Origin: Catellatospora citrea
GTDB taxonomy: Bacteria > Actinomycetota > Actinomycetes > Mycobacteriales > Micromonosporaceae
Direction of reading: 5' to 3'
Length of the DNA: 64,000 nucleotides
NCBI RefSeq assembly: GCF_003610235.1
Contig: NZ_RAPR01000001.1
Coordinates: 3,162,001-3,226,000, forward strand
The notes beneath the pieces are model-generated. The model saw only the letters and a program-made list of their open reading frames with translations, had not been told where the DNA came from and made no database searches. Shown here in pieces: positions 51,689 through 59,864 of this stretch. The position numbers and the translations under genes are program-made. Positions within the stretch are counted from its first letter, which is position 1; the number at the start of each line of letters is the position of its first letter.

Positions 51689-51733
51689 CGGTGGAGCCGA
51701 GGGGACTCGAACCCCTGACCCCCACACTGCCAG
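51689..51733. repeat. att site, right copy of 45-bp tRNA-Ala repeat
   Basis: This is identical to 45981-46025. Here it forms the functional 3' half of the intact tRNA-Ala gene plus three bases beyond it. Confidence 0.85.
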
Positions 51734-51764
51734 TGTGGTGCGCTACCAGCTGCGCCACGGCCCC
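51692..51764 (-). tRNA. tRNA-Ala (anticodon GGC)
   Basis: The 73-base cloverleaf on the minus strand has a 7-bp acceptor stem (GGGGCCG/CGGCTCC with one G-U), a T-loop GGTTCGAGTCC and an anticodon loop CTGGCAG giving GGC. No CCA is encoded. It is the integration target of the adjoining islet and remains intact because the islet carries a copy of its 3' half. Confidence 0.93.
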
Positions 51765-51938
51765 TTGTTCCTGGTAAGTCCCCGTTTGACGTTTCCGCCG
51801 CCCGGGCACCTGCGAAATATTACACGGCCCCACCCCCCGCGCAAAAACGGGTATCCCCGCGAGTCCACCCAGGCGGTGGGCACCCACACACCAACCGACC
51901 ATGAACCCGTGTTCATGATCGGTGGAACCCGCCGCAGC

Positions 51939-52568
51939 TCAGTTGAGGGCGACGTCGGGCGGGAAGTTGGCCACCGCGGCGGTCAGGCCGCCCTGGCGGC
52001 GCAGCACCAACGACCACAGCTCCTCGGGCTGGGTGCGGAACGGATCGCTGGGCAGGGCCTCGAACACCAGCCAGGAGTTCTCCTCGATCTCCTGCTCCAG
52101 CTGCCCGGCGCCCCAGCCGGCGTAGCCGTGGTAGACGCGCACGCATTCCAGCCGCTGGCCGACCCGCGCGGGATCGCGGCTGAGGTCCACCGTGCCGATC
52201 TGCCCCATCACCCGGCTGAAGCCGACGAAGCCCGCCACACCCGCACGGGCGCGGGCCACGCAGATCGCCGAGTCCGTGCCGACCGGGCCGCCCTCGAAGA
52301 GCACGCCGGGCTCGCGCAGCAGCGACTCCCAGCCGGGCAGGATGTCGCCCACCAGCGCTTCGGTGGGCCGGTTCAGCACCACCCCGAGCGCTCCGTCGGC
52401 CTCGTGGGCGAGGACGAAGACGACCGTACGTTCGAAGTTGGGATCCCGGAGCGAGGGCATGGCAACCAGCAGGTGCCCGGTCAGTGACTCCACTGCGTGC
52501 CGCCCCGTGCCCTTCCCCGCATTGTCGTGCCGCGTGGTGTGCGGCTCTCCCGACGCCATGAATGGCAC
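51939..52568 (-). CDS. YqgE/AlgH family protein (UPF0301)
   Basis: This protein of about 200 residues has the family signatures LTGHLLVAMPSLRDPNFERT, VVFVLAHEADGALGVVLNRP, a FEGGPVG turn and the RVYHGYAGWGAGQLEQEIEE-type motif, followed by the usual W-x-V end. YqgE proteins are widespread and of unclear biochemical role. The start is uncertain within the first 30 residues, because ATG 52568 and two later codons are possible. It is a chromosomal backbone gene. Confidence 0.88.
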   Translation of the reverse strand: MPFMASGEPHTTRHDNAGKGTGRHAVESLTGHLLVAMPSLRDPNFERTVVFVLAHEADGALGVVLNRPTEALVGDILPGWESLLREPGVLFEGGPVGTDSAICVARARAGVAGFVGFSRVMGQIGTVDLSRDPARVGQRLECVRVYHGYAGWGAGQLEQEIEENSWLVFEALPSDPFRTQPEELWSLVLRRQGGLTAAVANFPPDVALN

Positions 52569-52708
52569 CCTATCCGTCCGGAGGCGGCACGGTCAGGGTC
52601 TCGGCACGGCTTGTGCGGCAAACTTGCCCGACTCGGTGACAAGGACCGTTCTGACCTGCACCCGCCGGCGTACATGAGAGCTGTTCGACACGCCGCTAGA
52701 CTTCGCGG

Positions 52709-53296
52709 GTGACTCTTACCGGCACCGTGACCCCCGACCGGCCGCTGATCGTCGTGGCGCTGCCGGAGGAGGCGGCGCACCTGGACACCGCACACCCCGT
52801 GCTGCTGACCGGGGTTGGCAAGGTCAACGCGGCACTCGCGGTGTCCCGCGTGCTGGCCGCGGGCGTGCGGCCGCGCGAGATCGTGAACCTGGGCACCGCC
52901 GGTGCGCTGCGGCCCGGCCTGGCCGGCGTCCACGAGATCAGCCGGGTGGTGCAGCACGACTTCGACACCGCCACGATCCGCGCCGTGACCGGCCGCACCT
53001 TCGGCGAGGCGCTGGAGCTGCCGGGCGCCGGGCCGGTGCTGGCCACCGGTGACGTGTTCGTCTCGGACCCGGCGCTGCGGGCGGCACTGGCCGAGCACGC
53101 CGCACTGGTCGACATGGAGGGGTATGCCGTCGCCGCGGCGGCCGCCGCCTACGGGGTGCCGCTACGGATGATCAAGCAGGTCAGCGACGAGGCCGACGGC
53201 GAGGCCGTCACCGGCTGGGCCGAGTCGGTCGACGCGTGCGCCCGCATCCTCGCCGCCTGGCTGAACGAATGGCAGCACCGCGCTGACCCACGCTGA
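52709..53296 (+). CDS. Nucleoside phosphorylase / MTA-SAH nucleosidase-type protein
   Basis: This 195-residue protein shows the purine nucleoside phosphorylase fold: LIVVALPEEAAHL, GVGKVNAALAVSRVL, NLGTAGALRPGL, VDMEGYAVAAAAAAYGVPLR and KQVSDEADGEA, with the substrate-binding Glu in DMEGY and the catalytic Asp in SDEAD. It is shorter than most MTA/SAH nucleosidases. It probably cleaves a purine nucleoside, such as methylthioadenosine, in the cytoplasm. The start is a GTG at 52709. Confidence 0.82.
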   Translation: MTLTGTVTPDRPLIVVALPEEAAHLDTAHPVLLTGVGKVNAALAVSRVLAAGVRPREIVNLGTAGALRPGLAGVHEISRVVQHDFDTATIRAVTGRTFGEALELPGAGPVLATGDVFVSDPALRAALAEHAALVDMEGYAVAAAAAAYGVPLRMIKQVSDEADGEAVTGWAESVDACARILAAWLNEWQHRADPR

Positions 53297-53314
53297 CCTC
53301 GCGCCGGAGCGCGG

Positions 53315-53584
53315 TCAGGTCTCGCCGCCGAGGTCGACCCCGTATGCCTGGTGCAGCACGTCGGCCGTGCGCTGGCGGTAGGCGGTGAGTCGCTGTGCGA
53401 GCTGTTCCTCGGCGTGCCGGTCGGCGGCGGCCCTGGCCGTCATCGCGGCGAGCAGCGCCCGGCGGTCGCACTCCAGCGCCTGCACGCTGTGGGTCAGGCG
53501 CGGGGCGTCCGCGATCACCTCGCCGAGGCGGCCGGAGGGGCCGAGCACGGCGGTAGACAGCTCGTCCAGTGAATCGGTGGCCAT
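53315..53584 (-). CDS. Small coiled-coil protein
   Basis: This 89-residue, wholly helical protein (RLTHSVQALECDRRALLAAM, HAEEQLAQRLTAYRQRTADV) has no recognised domain. The ATG at 53584 is the only good start. Its length and helical pattern suggest a dimeric coiled coil. It is a backbone gene transcribed leftward. Confidence 0.55.
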   Translation of the reverse strand: MATDSLDELSTAVLGPSGRLGEVIADAPRLTHSVQALECDRRALLAAMTARAAADRHAEEQLAQRLTAYRQRTADVLHQAYGVDLGGET

Positions 53585-53714
53585 ACCTCACCCCCGGACC
53601 GCGAAAACGTCCTTGCGTTCGATGGTCACGCGGGACCGGTCCGAAGTCCATACCTTTGCCCAGGTTTGAACGCACGTTCAGTCGGTCATTAAAGCAGCTA
53701 CCAGGGCATATGTG

Positions 53715-53752
53715 GCGAACGGCCCCGGTCCTGGAGGACCGGGGCCGTTCGC
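53715..53752 (-). terminator. Terminator of ssrA
   Basis: A perfect 17-bp stem (GCGAACGGCCCCGGTCC/GGACCGGGGCCGTTCGC) with a 4-base loop starts five bases past the tmRNA 3' end. Confidence 0.8.
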
Positions 53753-53756
53753 TGTC

Positions 53757-54132
53757 TGGTGGAGGTGCCGGGAATCGAACCCGGGTCCATCGCCGCATTG
53801 ACAGGGCTTCTCCGAGCGCAGCTCACTATGCCTCTACTCGACCCCACCGATCACATGAGCGAGACGGTGTGACGGGCCCAGTCGCGATTGATCTCGCCTC
53901 AGCAGCCCCGCGACGGGACTGAATCGGCCAGCCTATTAACTGATGCCGGTACACGGGCCATAGGCACTCCCGGACCGACAGACTTGCTACTCGCCTCAGG
54001 CGGCGAGAGCGAAGTCGCGCTTGACGTTAGTCTTGGCGCTTATAGTTTTCCGACGACGATTATCGAGACGACGTCGGCTTCCTCGGCTCGCTTCTCCTGC
54101 CGCAACGTACGATGTCGAAACCTGTCACCCCC
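53757..54132 (-). ncRNA. ssrA: Transfer-messenger RNA
   Basis: The minus-strand 5' end GGGGGTGACAGGTTTCGAC and the 3' end GATTCCCGGCACCTCCACCA form the tRNA-like domain, with TΨC-type sequences and encoded CCA. Inside, the tag reading frame gives AKTNVKRDFALAA with its stop at 53998-53996, and the ALAA end is the conserved degradation signal. Together with SmpB encoded downstream on the same strand it rescues stalled ribosomes. The RNA is about 376 bases. Boundaries are inferred from the conserved ends. Confidence 0.93.
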
Positions 54133-54217
54133 TGGTCGCGCGAAAACGCACGCACGGTGACGATCACCGCGCCTGTAAGAGTAACGCCCGGGACGACCAA
54201 AGTCATTCCGGTATCGG

Positions 54218-55366
54218 TCAACTCCCCGTGCAGGCGATCCCGTCCACGGTGCAGGCGGTGATCGCCTGGCCGAGCGCCAGCAGCGCCGGGAAGCGGATGA
54301 TGAAGGTCACCGATCCGTCGGCGGCCACGGTGCGGGCCGGGCCGACCGGCGTCACCGTGATCTTCGGGCCGGCCTGCGTGAAGTTCACCGCAGAGGTGGA
54401 CCGGTTCTCCACCGCCCGGTCGGCCGGCATGGTCAGCACGACGGTCCAGTTCTCCCGCGGGGCGGCGCCGGGATTGCGCACCGTCACCTCGGTGTCGAAC
54501 CCGCCCAGCCCGAGCAGCGCGATCGTGCGGTAGCTCGCGGTCAGCGGGGTGCCCGCCGGCGGCGAGCCGGTCGCCTCAGGCAGCGGCGAGCCGCCCGGCG
54601 AGGCGGACACCCCCGGTTGGGGCGAAGCGCCGGGCACGCCCGGCCGCGGGGTGCCGGAGGCGGCCGTGACGGGGTCCGTCCCGTCGACTCCCGGCTGCAC
54701 GCCGGAGCCCAGCCCGTACACGGGCTCGGTGTCGGCGCCGGGCGCGCCGCCGCTGTTGCCACCGATCATGACCGCCACCGCCGTGCTGATCAGCACCACC
54801 AGCACCACCGCACCGGCCAGCGAGAGCAGCCGGACCCGCTTCGAGCCGCTCGCGGGCGGGGGTGCGGGCATCGGGTCGAGCGGGATCGTCTCCCGCCGCC
54901 GCGGGATCGCGGTGTGCAGGTCGGCTCGCACCCCGCCCAGGTCGACCTCGCCGGTGGCGAGCCGGTCCAGGGCCGCGGGCAGCTGGTCGCCGAACATGAA
55001 CTGGTACGACCGGCGCAGCTCGCGCCGGCGCTGGGTGCCGTCGACCCCGAAGAACCCCGTCTGCAGCACGGTCAGCCGGCAGCCGGCCTCGGTGTCCGCC
55101 AGCGACCAGGTGACCTCGGTGTGCGTGTGGTCGTCGCGCCAGTGCATGGCCAGCCGTTCCTGCGCCGACACCGCCACCACGTCCAGATCGAACGGTGTCG
55201 CCAGCCCGGCCAACCCCGGCGGCGGGAAGGCGCGGAAGGTGTCCCCCGCGGTCGCCGTGAGATCGGTGGGCACGAACCACTCGCGCAGCAGCCGCTGCTC
55301 GGTGAGCGCCCGCCAGACCCTGGCCCGGGGGTGGGAGAGATCGACGTCGAGTCGCAGCTCGGTCAC
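54218..55366 (-). CDS. SRPBCC-TM-CBM2-like membrane protein, paralogue 1
   Basis: The GTG at 55366 (VTELRLDVDL) begins a cytoplasmic SRPBCC/AHSA1-like domain (about 150 residues: VWRALTEQRLLREWFVPTDL … LAMHWRDDHTHTEVTWSLAD). One membrane helix follows (LLSLAGAVVLVVLISTAVAV), then a Gly/Pro/Ser-rich stretch and a C-terminal beta domain like a family-2 carbohydrate-binding module ending CTVDGIACTGS. The frame is open to 55402, but the shared VTxLRLDV start of the next gene supports 55366. It may sense a ligand inside and bind wall or polysaccharide outside. Confidence 0.75.
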   Translation of the reverse strand: MTELRLDVDLSHPRARVWRALTEQRLLREWFVPTDLTATAGDTFRAFPPPGLAGLATPFDLDVVAVSAQERLAMHWRDDHTHTEVTWSLADTEAGCRLTVLQTGFFGVDGTQRRRELRRSYQFMFGDQLPAALDRLATGEVDLGGVRADLHTAIPRRRETIPLDPMPAPPPASGSKRVRLLSLAGAVVLVVLISTAVAVMIGGNSGGAPGADTEPVYGLGSGVQPGVDGTDPVTAASGTPRPGVPGASPQPGVSASPGGSPLPEATGSPPAGTPLTASYRTIALLGLGGFDTEVTVRNPGAAPRENWTVVLTMPADRAVENRSTSAVNFTQAGPKITVTPVGPARTVAADGSVTFIIRFPALLALGQAITACTVDGIACTGS

Positions 55367-55453
55367 GCACCGACTATAGGGTCGCCCTGCGGCCCAGGGC
55401 ATCCCCGAAATCGACCATGGTCGTGACGCGAGTGTCCGTTGCCGGACAGAGGC

Positions 55454-56830
55454 TCAGCGTTTCGCGCAGCTCACGCCCTCGACGACGCAGTCCTCCGGTC
55501 GGGTGGCGCCGCTCGGGTCACCCACCTGGAAGGCGAACACGAAGTCCTCGCCCGCGGGCAGTCGGCGGTGCGCCTCCTGCGGCGTGAAGGTCACCCGAGA
55601 GCCGTCCGGCCGGAAGTCGATCCGGTCCCACGCGCTGGTCACCGCGGCTCCCGCGGGCAGGGTGACGGCGGCCGACCAGCCGTCCAGCACGGCGGCTGGC
55701 CGGATGGTGATCTCTCCGAGGTAACCGCCGCTCCAGGACTCCAGCGTCCGATACGAGACGGCCATGGCCGGGGCGGCGGCCTCGATCAGGCCGGGACCGG
55801 CCGGCGCGGACGCCGCCGCCGACGGGGCGGCCGCCGAGGCGCTCGGCGAGCCGACCGGGCTCGGCGACCGCGCCCCCGCCGAAGGCGTCGCGGACTCCCC
55901 CGCCTGCACCCCGGACCAGGGACCGTGCGCGCTGTCGACCGGTTCCGCCGCCGGGACCGGCGAGCGCAGCACCAGCGTCGCCACCGCGGTCACCGCCAGC
56001 ACGGTGAGCACCATCGCGCCCGCCGCCGACAGCAGCCGCAACCGCCGGTCCACCGGCATGTGGAACACCCGGGCCAGCAGCCCGCCGGACAGCGGCGCGC
56101 CTTCGTCCGCTTCGGAGGGGCGGTCCGGGTGGGCACCCGCCGCGGACGCCGCCCCGGCGTCGAGCCCCGTGTCCCAGGGGTCAGGGCTCGCCGCGGACCG
56201 CGTAAGCGGGTCTGGGATCGTCGCAGACGGCGTGCGCGGGTCGAGGCCCCCCGCGGGCCGGACGCCGGGCGCGAGGGCCGTCATGGACGCCCCGGCGGGC
56301 GGCCGGGCAGTCCCGGCCGCCCCGGACACGGTCACCACGGCCGGCGGGCGGCGGGGCATGTCGGCGGCGTCGTAGATGTCCTTGCTGCGCCGCCGGCGGG
56401 TCGGCAGCGCGGCCGCCTCCTCCTGCCGGGCCAGCAGGGCGGGCAGCCGCTGCTCGAACATGGTCGCGTACGCCCGCTGCAGCTCGGCGCGGCGCACCTG
56501 GCCGGCGATGCCGAGAAAACCGGTCTGGCTCACCCGCAACCGGCTGCCGCCCGCGACGGTCGACAACTCCCAGACCACGTCGGCGTGCAGCTGCTCGCCG
56601 CGCCAGCGCAGCGCCAGGCGCGTCGGGCCGACCACCTCGATCACGTCCATGTCGAACGGCGCCGTGAACCCGGGCAGGTCGCCACCGGGGTAGGCGCGGT
56701 ACACGCCGCCCTGCACGGGCATGAGGTCGGTCTGCAGGAACCATTCGCCCAGCAGCCGGCGATCGGTCAGCGCCTGCCACACCGACTCCACCGGGAAGGG
56801 GAGCTCCACATCGAGCCGCAGCACGGTCAC
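55454..56830 (-). CDS. SRPBCC-TM-CBM2-like membrane protein, paralogue 2
   Basis: The same architecture as the neighbour: SRPBCC-like domain (VTVLRLDVEL, ALTDRRLLGEWFLQTDLMPV, LRWRGEQLHADVVWELS), a longer disordered segment, a membrane helix (LLSAAGAMVLTVLAVTAVAT) and a CBM2-like beta domain ending CVVEGVSCAKR. Its SRPBCC part is closer to the conserved core than the tail. The start is the GTG at 56830. The gene pair probably arose by duplication. Confidence 0.75.
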   Translation of the reverse strand: MTVLRLDVELPFPVESVWQALTDRRLLGEWFLQTDLMPVQGGVYRAYPGGDLPGFTAPFDMDVIEVVGPTRLALRWRGEQLHADVVWELSTVAGGSRLRVSQTGFLGIAGQVRRAELQRAYATMFEQRLPALLARQEEAAALPTRRRRSKDIYDAADMPRRPPAVVTVSGAAGTARPPAGASMTALAPGVRPAGGLDPRTPSATIPDPLTRSAASPDPWDTGLDAGAASAAGAHPDRPSEADEGAPLSGGLLARVFHMPVDRRLRLLSAAGAMVLTVLAVTAVATLVLRSPVPAAEPVDSAHGPWSGVQAGESATPSAGARSPSPVGSPSASAAAPSAAASAPAGPGLIEAAAPAMAVSYRTLESWSGGYLGEITIRPAAVLDGWSAAVTLPAGAAVTSAWDRIDFRPDGSRVTFTPQEAHRRLPAGEDFVFAFQVGDPSGATRPEDCVVEGVSCAKR

Positions 56831-56894
56831 GGGCCGAATATAGAGCCGGTCCGGCCCCACTGCCGTCTGGTTTAGGGCGGAGTTAAGCCACTGC

Positions 56895-57791
56895 TCAGTC
56901 AGCCTGGCACGCGACGTCGTTCACCGTGCAGGTGACCGGGAAAGCGCCCGGCCCGCGCCTGCCGATGAACCCGAAGGTCACCGTCGCGCCGGGGGCAAGG
57001 TCGCCACGCTCGGGAGTGAACACCCAGACACCGTTCTGGTGGGACCGGTCGGCCTCCCAGTCGCCGTCGACGGTGCTGCCCGGCGCCAGCCGGATCCGCA
57101 CCGTCCACGCCAGCGGGGTGGCACCCGTGTTGCGCACCCGGACGGCGATCGTGTAGCCGCCGTTCCAGGCGTTCACGTCGTAGGTCGCCGAGGCGGCACC
57201 GGCGGACGGGGGCGCGACGGGCGGCGGCCCGGGCGCGGGCGGCGGCGACGGCGCGGGCGGGCTGCTGCTGGGAGCGGGGCTCCCGGCCGGAGAGGAGGCA
57301 GGCGCCAGTGCGGACGGGGAGGCGCTGGGACGTGCGGGCGCGACCGAGGGCGAAGCGGCGGCGGGACTCGGCGTCATCACGCCGAATCCGTCGGTGAAGC
57401 CGGCGGTCGAGGTGCTCGGTCCGCCGGTCGGCAGCGCCCCCGACGACGCCTGCGGTGCGGGTTTGGCCAGGGCCCAGGCGGCCGCGCCGGACACCAGCAG
57501 GCACATGGTCGCGACACCGATCACCAGCGGCTGCCTGCCCAGGCGGCGCGGAGCGGGCTCCTCGCCCTGCGCCGGGTGCTCAGCAGCACGCAGGGCGGGC
57601 TCCGCCACCTCCGCCAGGTGCTCGGCAGCAGGCGGGGCCGGGTCCTCCACCTGCTCCCGGCGCTCGGCAGGACGCGGCTCGCGGTCCTGCACCGCCGGGT
57701 CCTCGACCACCCGGGGCAGCAGGGTGGTCTCGTCGTCCTCGTGCAGCCGATGCTTGCTCACGACCCGCGAGGCTACCGTCCTCGCGCTCAC
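56895..57791 (-). CDS. TM-CBM2-like membrane protein, paralogue 3
   Basis: This protein of about 298 residues has an N-terminal cytoplasmic Glu/Ala/Pro-rich part instead of the SRPBCC domain, a membrane helix (PLVIGVATMCLLVSGAAAWA), a Pro/Ser/Ala linker and a CBM2-like domain (NAWNGGYTIAVRVRNTGATP; CTVNDVACQAD end) of the same kind as in the two neighbours. It appears to have lost or never had the sensor part. The start could be GTG 57791 or an internal GTG near 57761. Confidence 0.7.
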   Translation of the reverse strand: MSARTVASRVVSKHRLHEDDETTLLPRVVEDPAVQDREPRPAERREQVEDPAPPAAEHLAEVAEPALRAAEHPAQGEEPAPRRLGRQPLVIGVATMCLLVSGAAAWALAKPAPQASSGALPTGGPSTSTAGFTDGFGVMTPSPAAASPSVAPARPSASPSALAPASSPAGSPAPSSSPPAPSPPPAPGPPPVAPPSAGAASATYDVNAWNGGYTIAVRVRNTGATPLAWTVRIRLAPGSTVDGDWEADRSHQNGVWVFTPERGDLAPGATVTFGFIGRRGPGAFPVTCTVNDVACQAD

Positions 57792-57846
57792 CGCCGCGAT
57801 CGGCCATCCGACTGTGGCTTGCGCCGCCCCGCGGTCCGGCGTGGTC

Positions 57847-58323
57847 CTAGCGCATGCCCTTGGCGCGGCGGCCCAGCTCGCGGCTGATCTCCCGGTCGGA
57901 GTCCCGCTTGGCGATGTCCTGGCGCTTGTCGTAGGTCTTCTTGCCGCGCGCCAGCCCGATCTCGACCTTGGCCCAGCCGTCCTTGAAGTACATGGACAGC
58001 GGCACCATGGTCAGGCCGCCCTCACGGGTCTTGGTGAGCAGATGGATGATCTCCTTCTGCTTGAGCAGCAGCTTGCGGGTGCGCCGCGGCGCGTGGTTGG
58101 TCCACGTGCCCATGGCGTACTCCGGGATGTGCAGCGCGTGCAGGTAGATCTCCCCGTCGCGCTCCTGGCCGAACGCGTCGACCAGCGACGCCCGCCCGGC
58201 CCGCAGCGACTTCACCTCGGTGCCCATCAGGGCGATGCCCGCCTCGAAGGTCTCGAGGATGGTGTAGTCGTGGTACGCCTTGCGGTTCGACGCGATGACC
58301 TTGCGGCCCTTCTCCCGCGGCAT
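57847..58323 (-). CDS. smpB: SsrA-binding protein
   Basis: The 158-residue protein is typical: [40 protein letters not shown], and [15 protein letters not shown] followed by [20 protein letters not shown] and an [20 protein letters not shown] tail. It binds tmRNA (ssrA at 53757) and delivers it to stalled ribosomes. The ATG at 58323 is preferred over an in-frame start at 58347 because of the conserved MPREKG N-terminus. It is not in an operon with ssrA; four genes separate them. Confidence 0.95.
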   Translation of the reverse strand: MPREKGRKVIASNRKAYHDYTILETFEAGIALMGTEVKSLRAGRASLVDAFGQERDGEIYLHALHIPEYAMGTWTNHAPRRTRKLLLKQKEIIHLLTKTREGGLTMVPLSMYFKDGWAKVEIGLARGKKTYDKRQDIAKRDSDREISRELGRRAKGMR

Positions 58324-58475
58324 GACGGCCCTCCTCTCCTCGATCACGGCAACCCGACAATGCTACCGATGACCAAGACCGAACCGCGATCGAGATAGCG
58401 CGTCACCCCCGCACCGCACCCGGGTTCGAGGCCTCCGAGGCGAACCCCGCGCCCGCGGAGGCGGGCGCCAGCAGC

Positions 58476-59717
58476 TCAGCAGAGGCAGCCGGGCAGCCAG
58501 TTGAGGGGCTGGACGGGGTTGCCGTTCTGGCGGACCTCGAAGTGCAGGTGGTAGCCGGTCGAGGCGCCGGTGGTGCCGACCTTGCCGATGAGCTGGCCGC
58601 CACGGATCTTGTCGCCGACCTTCACCAGGATCTTCGACTGGTGGGCGTAACAGGTGGAGATCACCTTGCCACCGGACTTGCCGTGGGTGAGGCAGGTGTA
58701 GTTGCCGTACCCGCCGAGCCAGCCGGCGCTGCTGACGGTGCCGCCCGCCGCGGCGAAGATGGGCTGGCCGCCGCCCGCGGCGATGTCGACCCCGGCGTGC
58801 AGCTGCCAGACGCCGTAGTACGGGTCGTAGCGGTTGCCGAAGTCGCTGGACTTCCAGCCCTTGGTCGGCATGAGGAACTTCGCCCCGGGGCGCAGGATCG
58901 GCACGAGCTTGCCGTACTGGCCCTCCCAGACCCGCAGCTCGTCGGCGATGCGCTCGCTCTGCTCCTTGACCTCCTGGTAGTGCCGCTGGACCTCGGCCTT
59001 CTCCGCTTTCGCCGCCTCCATCGCCTTCTTCTGGCGGTCGGCGAGCGTGTCGAGATCGCGACGGGCCTGCTCGGCTTCCTGGCGGGCCTTCTCGGCGGCG
59101 AGCAGGGCCGCACGGGCGATCCGGGCCGCGTCGGCGGCTTCCCGGCGCTTCAGCTCGGACTCACTGGTGATCTGCTTCGCGGCCCGGCGGGCGGCGACGA
59201 ATCCGTCGATCGCCTCGCGCCGGATGCGGGCGATCTGGTCGATGTAGTTGCCGCGGTCCAGGAACTCCTGCGGCCGGGTCGCGGCCATGAGCACGTTGAA
59301 CTCGGCGAGGTTGGACCCGTGCAGGGTGGCCACGGCGAACCGGGCGAACCGGTCCCGGCCGTCCTGGACCTGGCGGACTGTCGCCTGGTATGCCTGGTCG
59401 GTGACGGCCCAGGCGGCGGTGGCCTGGTCGGCGCGCCGCTGGGCGGTCGCCGCCTTGGTCTCGGCGACCACCACGGTGGCCCTGGTCTTCGCGATCCGCT
59501 CCTGGGCGGCGGGCATGGCGGCGTTGGCCTCGGCGAGTTCGGTCGCGGCGGTGCGCGCCTTCGCGGACAGCGCCTCAAGCAGCGCCCCGGTCTTGGCCAG
59601 CTCGGCGTCGACGCGCTTCTTGTCGTCCTTGAGGTCGTCGGGGGCGGCAGACGCCGGCAGGCCGACCGCCACAGCGGTCAGCAGGGCGAACACCACCTGT
59701 ACGAATCGCCAGCGCAC
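58476..59717 (-). CDS. Secreted M23 peptidase with coiled coil
   Basis: This protein of about 413 residues has a signal peptide (VRWRFVQVVFALLTAVAVGL), a long coiled coil (about 30-260) and a C-terminal M23 metallopeptidase domain with GNRYDPYYGVWQLHAGVDIA, HYGNYTCLTHG-like and STGYHLHFEVRQNG (zinc-binding His/Asp). This EnvC/NlpD-like layout, directly downstream of ftsX, suggests regulation by FtsEX in peptidoglycan splitting during division. A GTG at 59717 follows AGGGAGGTCCC; the longer frame to 59786 lacks that support. Confidence 0.85.
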   Translation of the reverse strand: MRWRFVQVVFALLTAVAVGLPASAAPDDLKDDKKRVDAELAKTGALLEALSAKARTAATELAEANAAMPAAQERIAKTRATVVVAETKAATAQRRADQATAAWAVTDQAYQATVRQVQDGRDRFARFAVATLHGSNLAEFNVLMAATRPQEFLDRGNYIDQIARIRREAIDGFVAARRAAKQITSESELKRREAADAARIARAALLAAEKARQEAEQARRDLDTLADRQKKAMEAAKAEKAEVQRHYQEVKEQSERIADELRVWEGQYGKLVPILRPGAKFLMPTKGWKSSDFGNRYDPYYGVWQLHAGVDIAAGGGQPIFAAAGGTVSSAGWLGGYGNYTCLTHGKSGGKVISTCYAHQSKILVKVGDKIRGGQLIGKVGTTGASTGYHLHFEVRQNGNPVQPLNWLPGCLC

Positions 59718-59811
59718 GGGACCTCCCTCGCCTGTCCCGATCACCCTACTGCCGACATATGCCCTGATTCCAGGCAAAACCGACATTCAACCGGGGTGGC
59801 GCAGAAAAGGT

Positions 59812-59847
59812 GACGGCCCGCCCCCGGAAGCCGGGAGACGGGCCGTC
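59812..59847 (-). terminator. Hairpin between M23 peptidase and ftsX genes
   Basis: GACGGCCCG/CGGGCCGTC with an inner CCCCGG/CCGGG pairing lies 18 bases past the ftsX stop on the minus strand. Confidence 0.6.
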
Positions 59848-59864
59848 GACGTGCGTCGCCGCGA

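Larger units (their letters stand above)
45981..51733. mobile_element. tRNA-Ala-bounded 5.75-kb integrative islet
   Basis: The islet runs between two perfect 45-bp copies of the tRNA-Ala 3' half. It carries a membrane protein, a DUF4365-TPR protein, a tyrosine integrase (frameshifted) and a small secreted protein. Similar TGGCA-rich arm words lie just inside both ends. The arrangement is that of an element integrated by a tyrosine recombinase into a tRNA 3' end. Several genes are clearly less GC-rich than the backbone. Confidence 0.75.
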
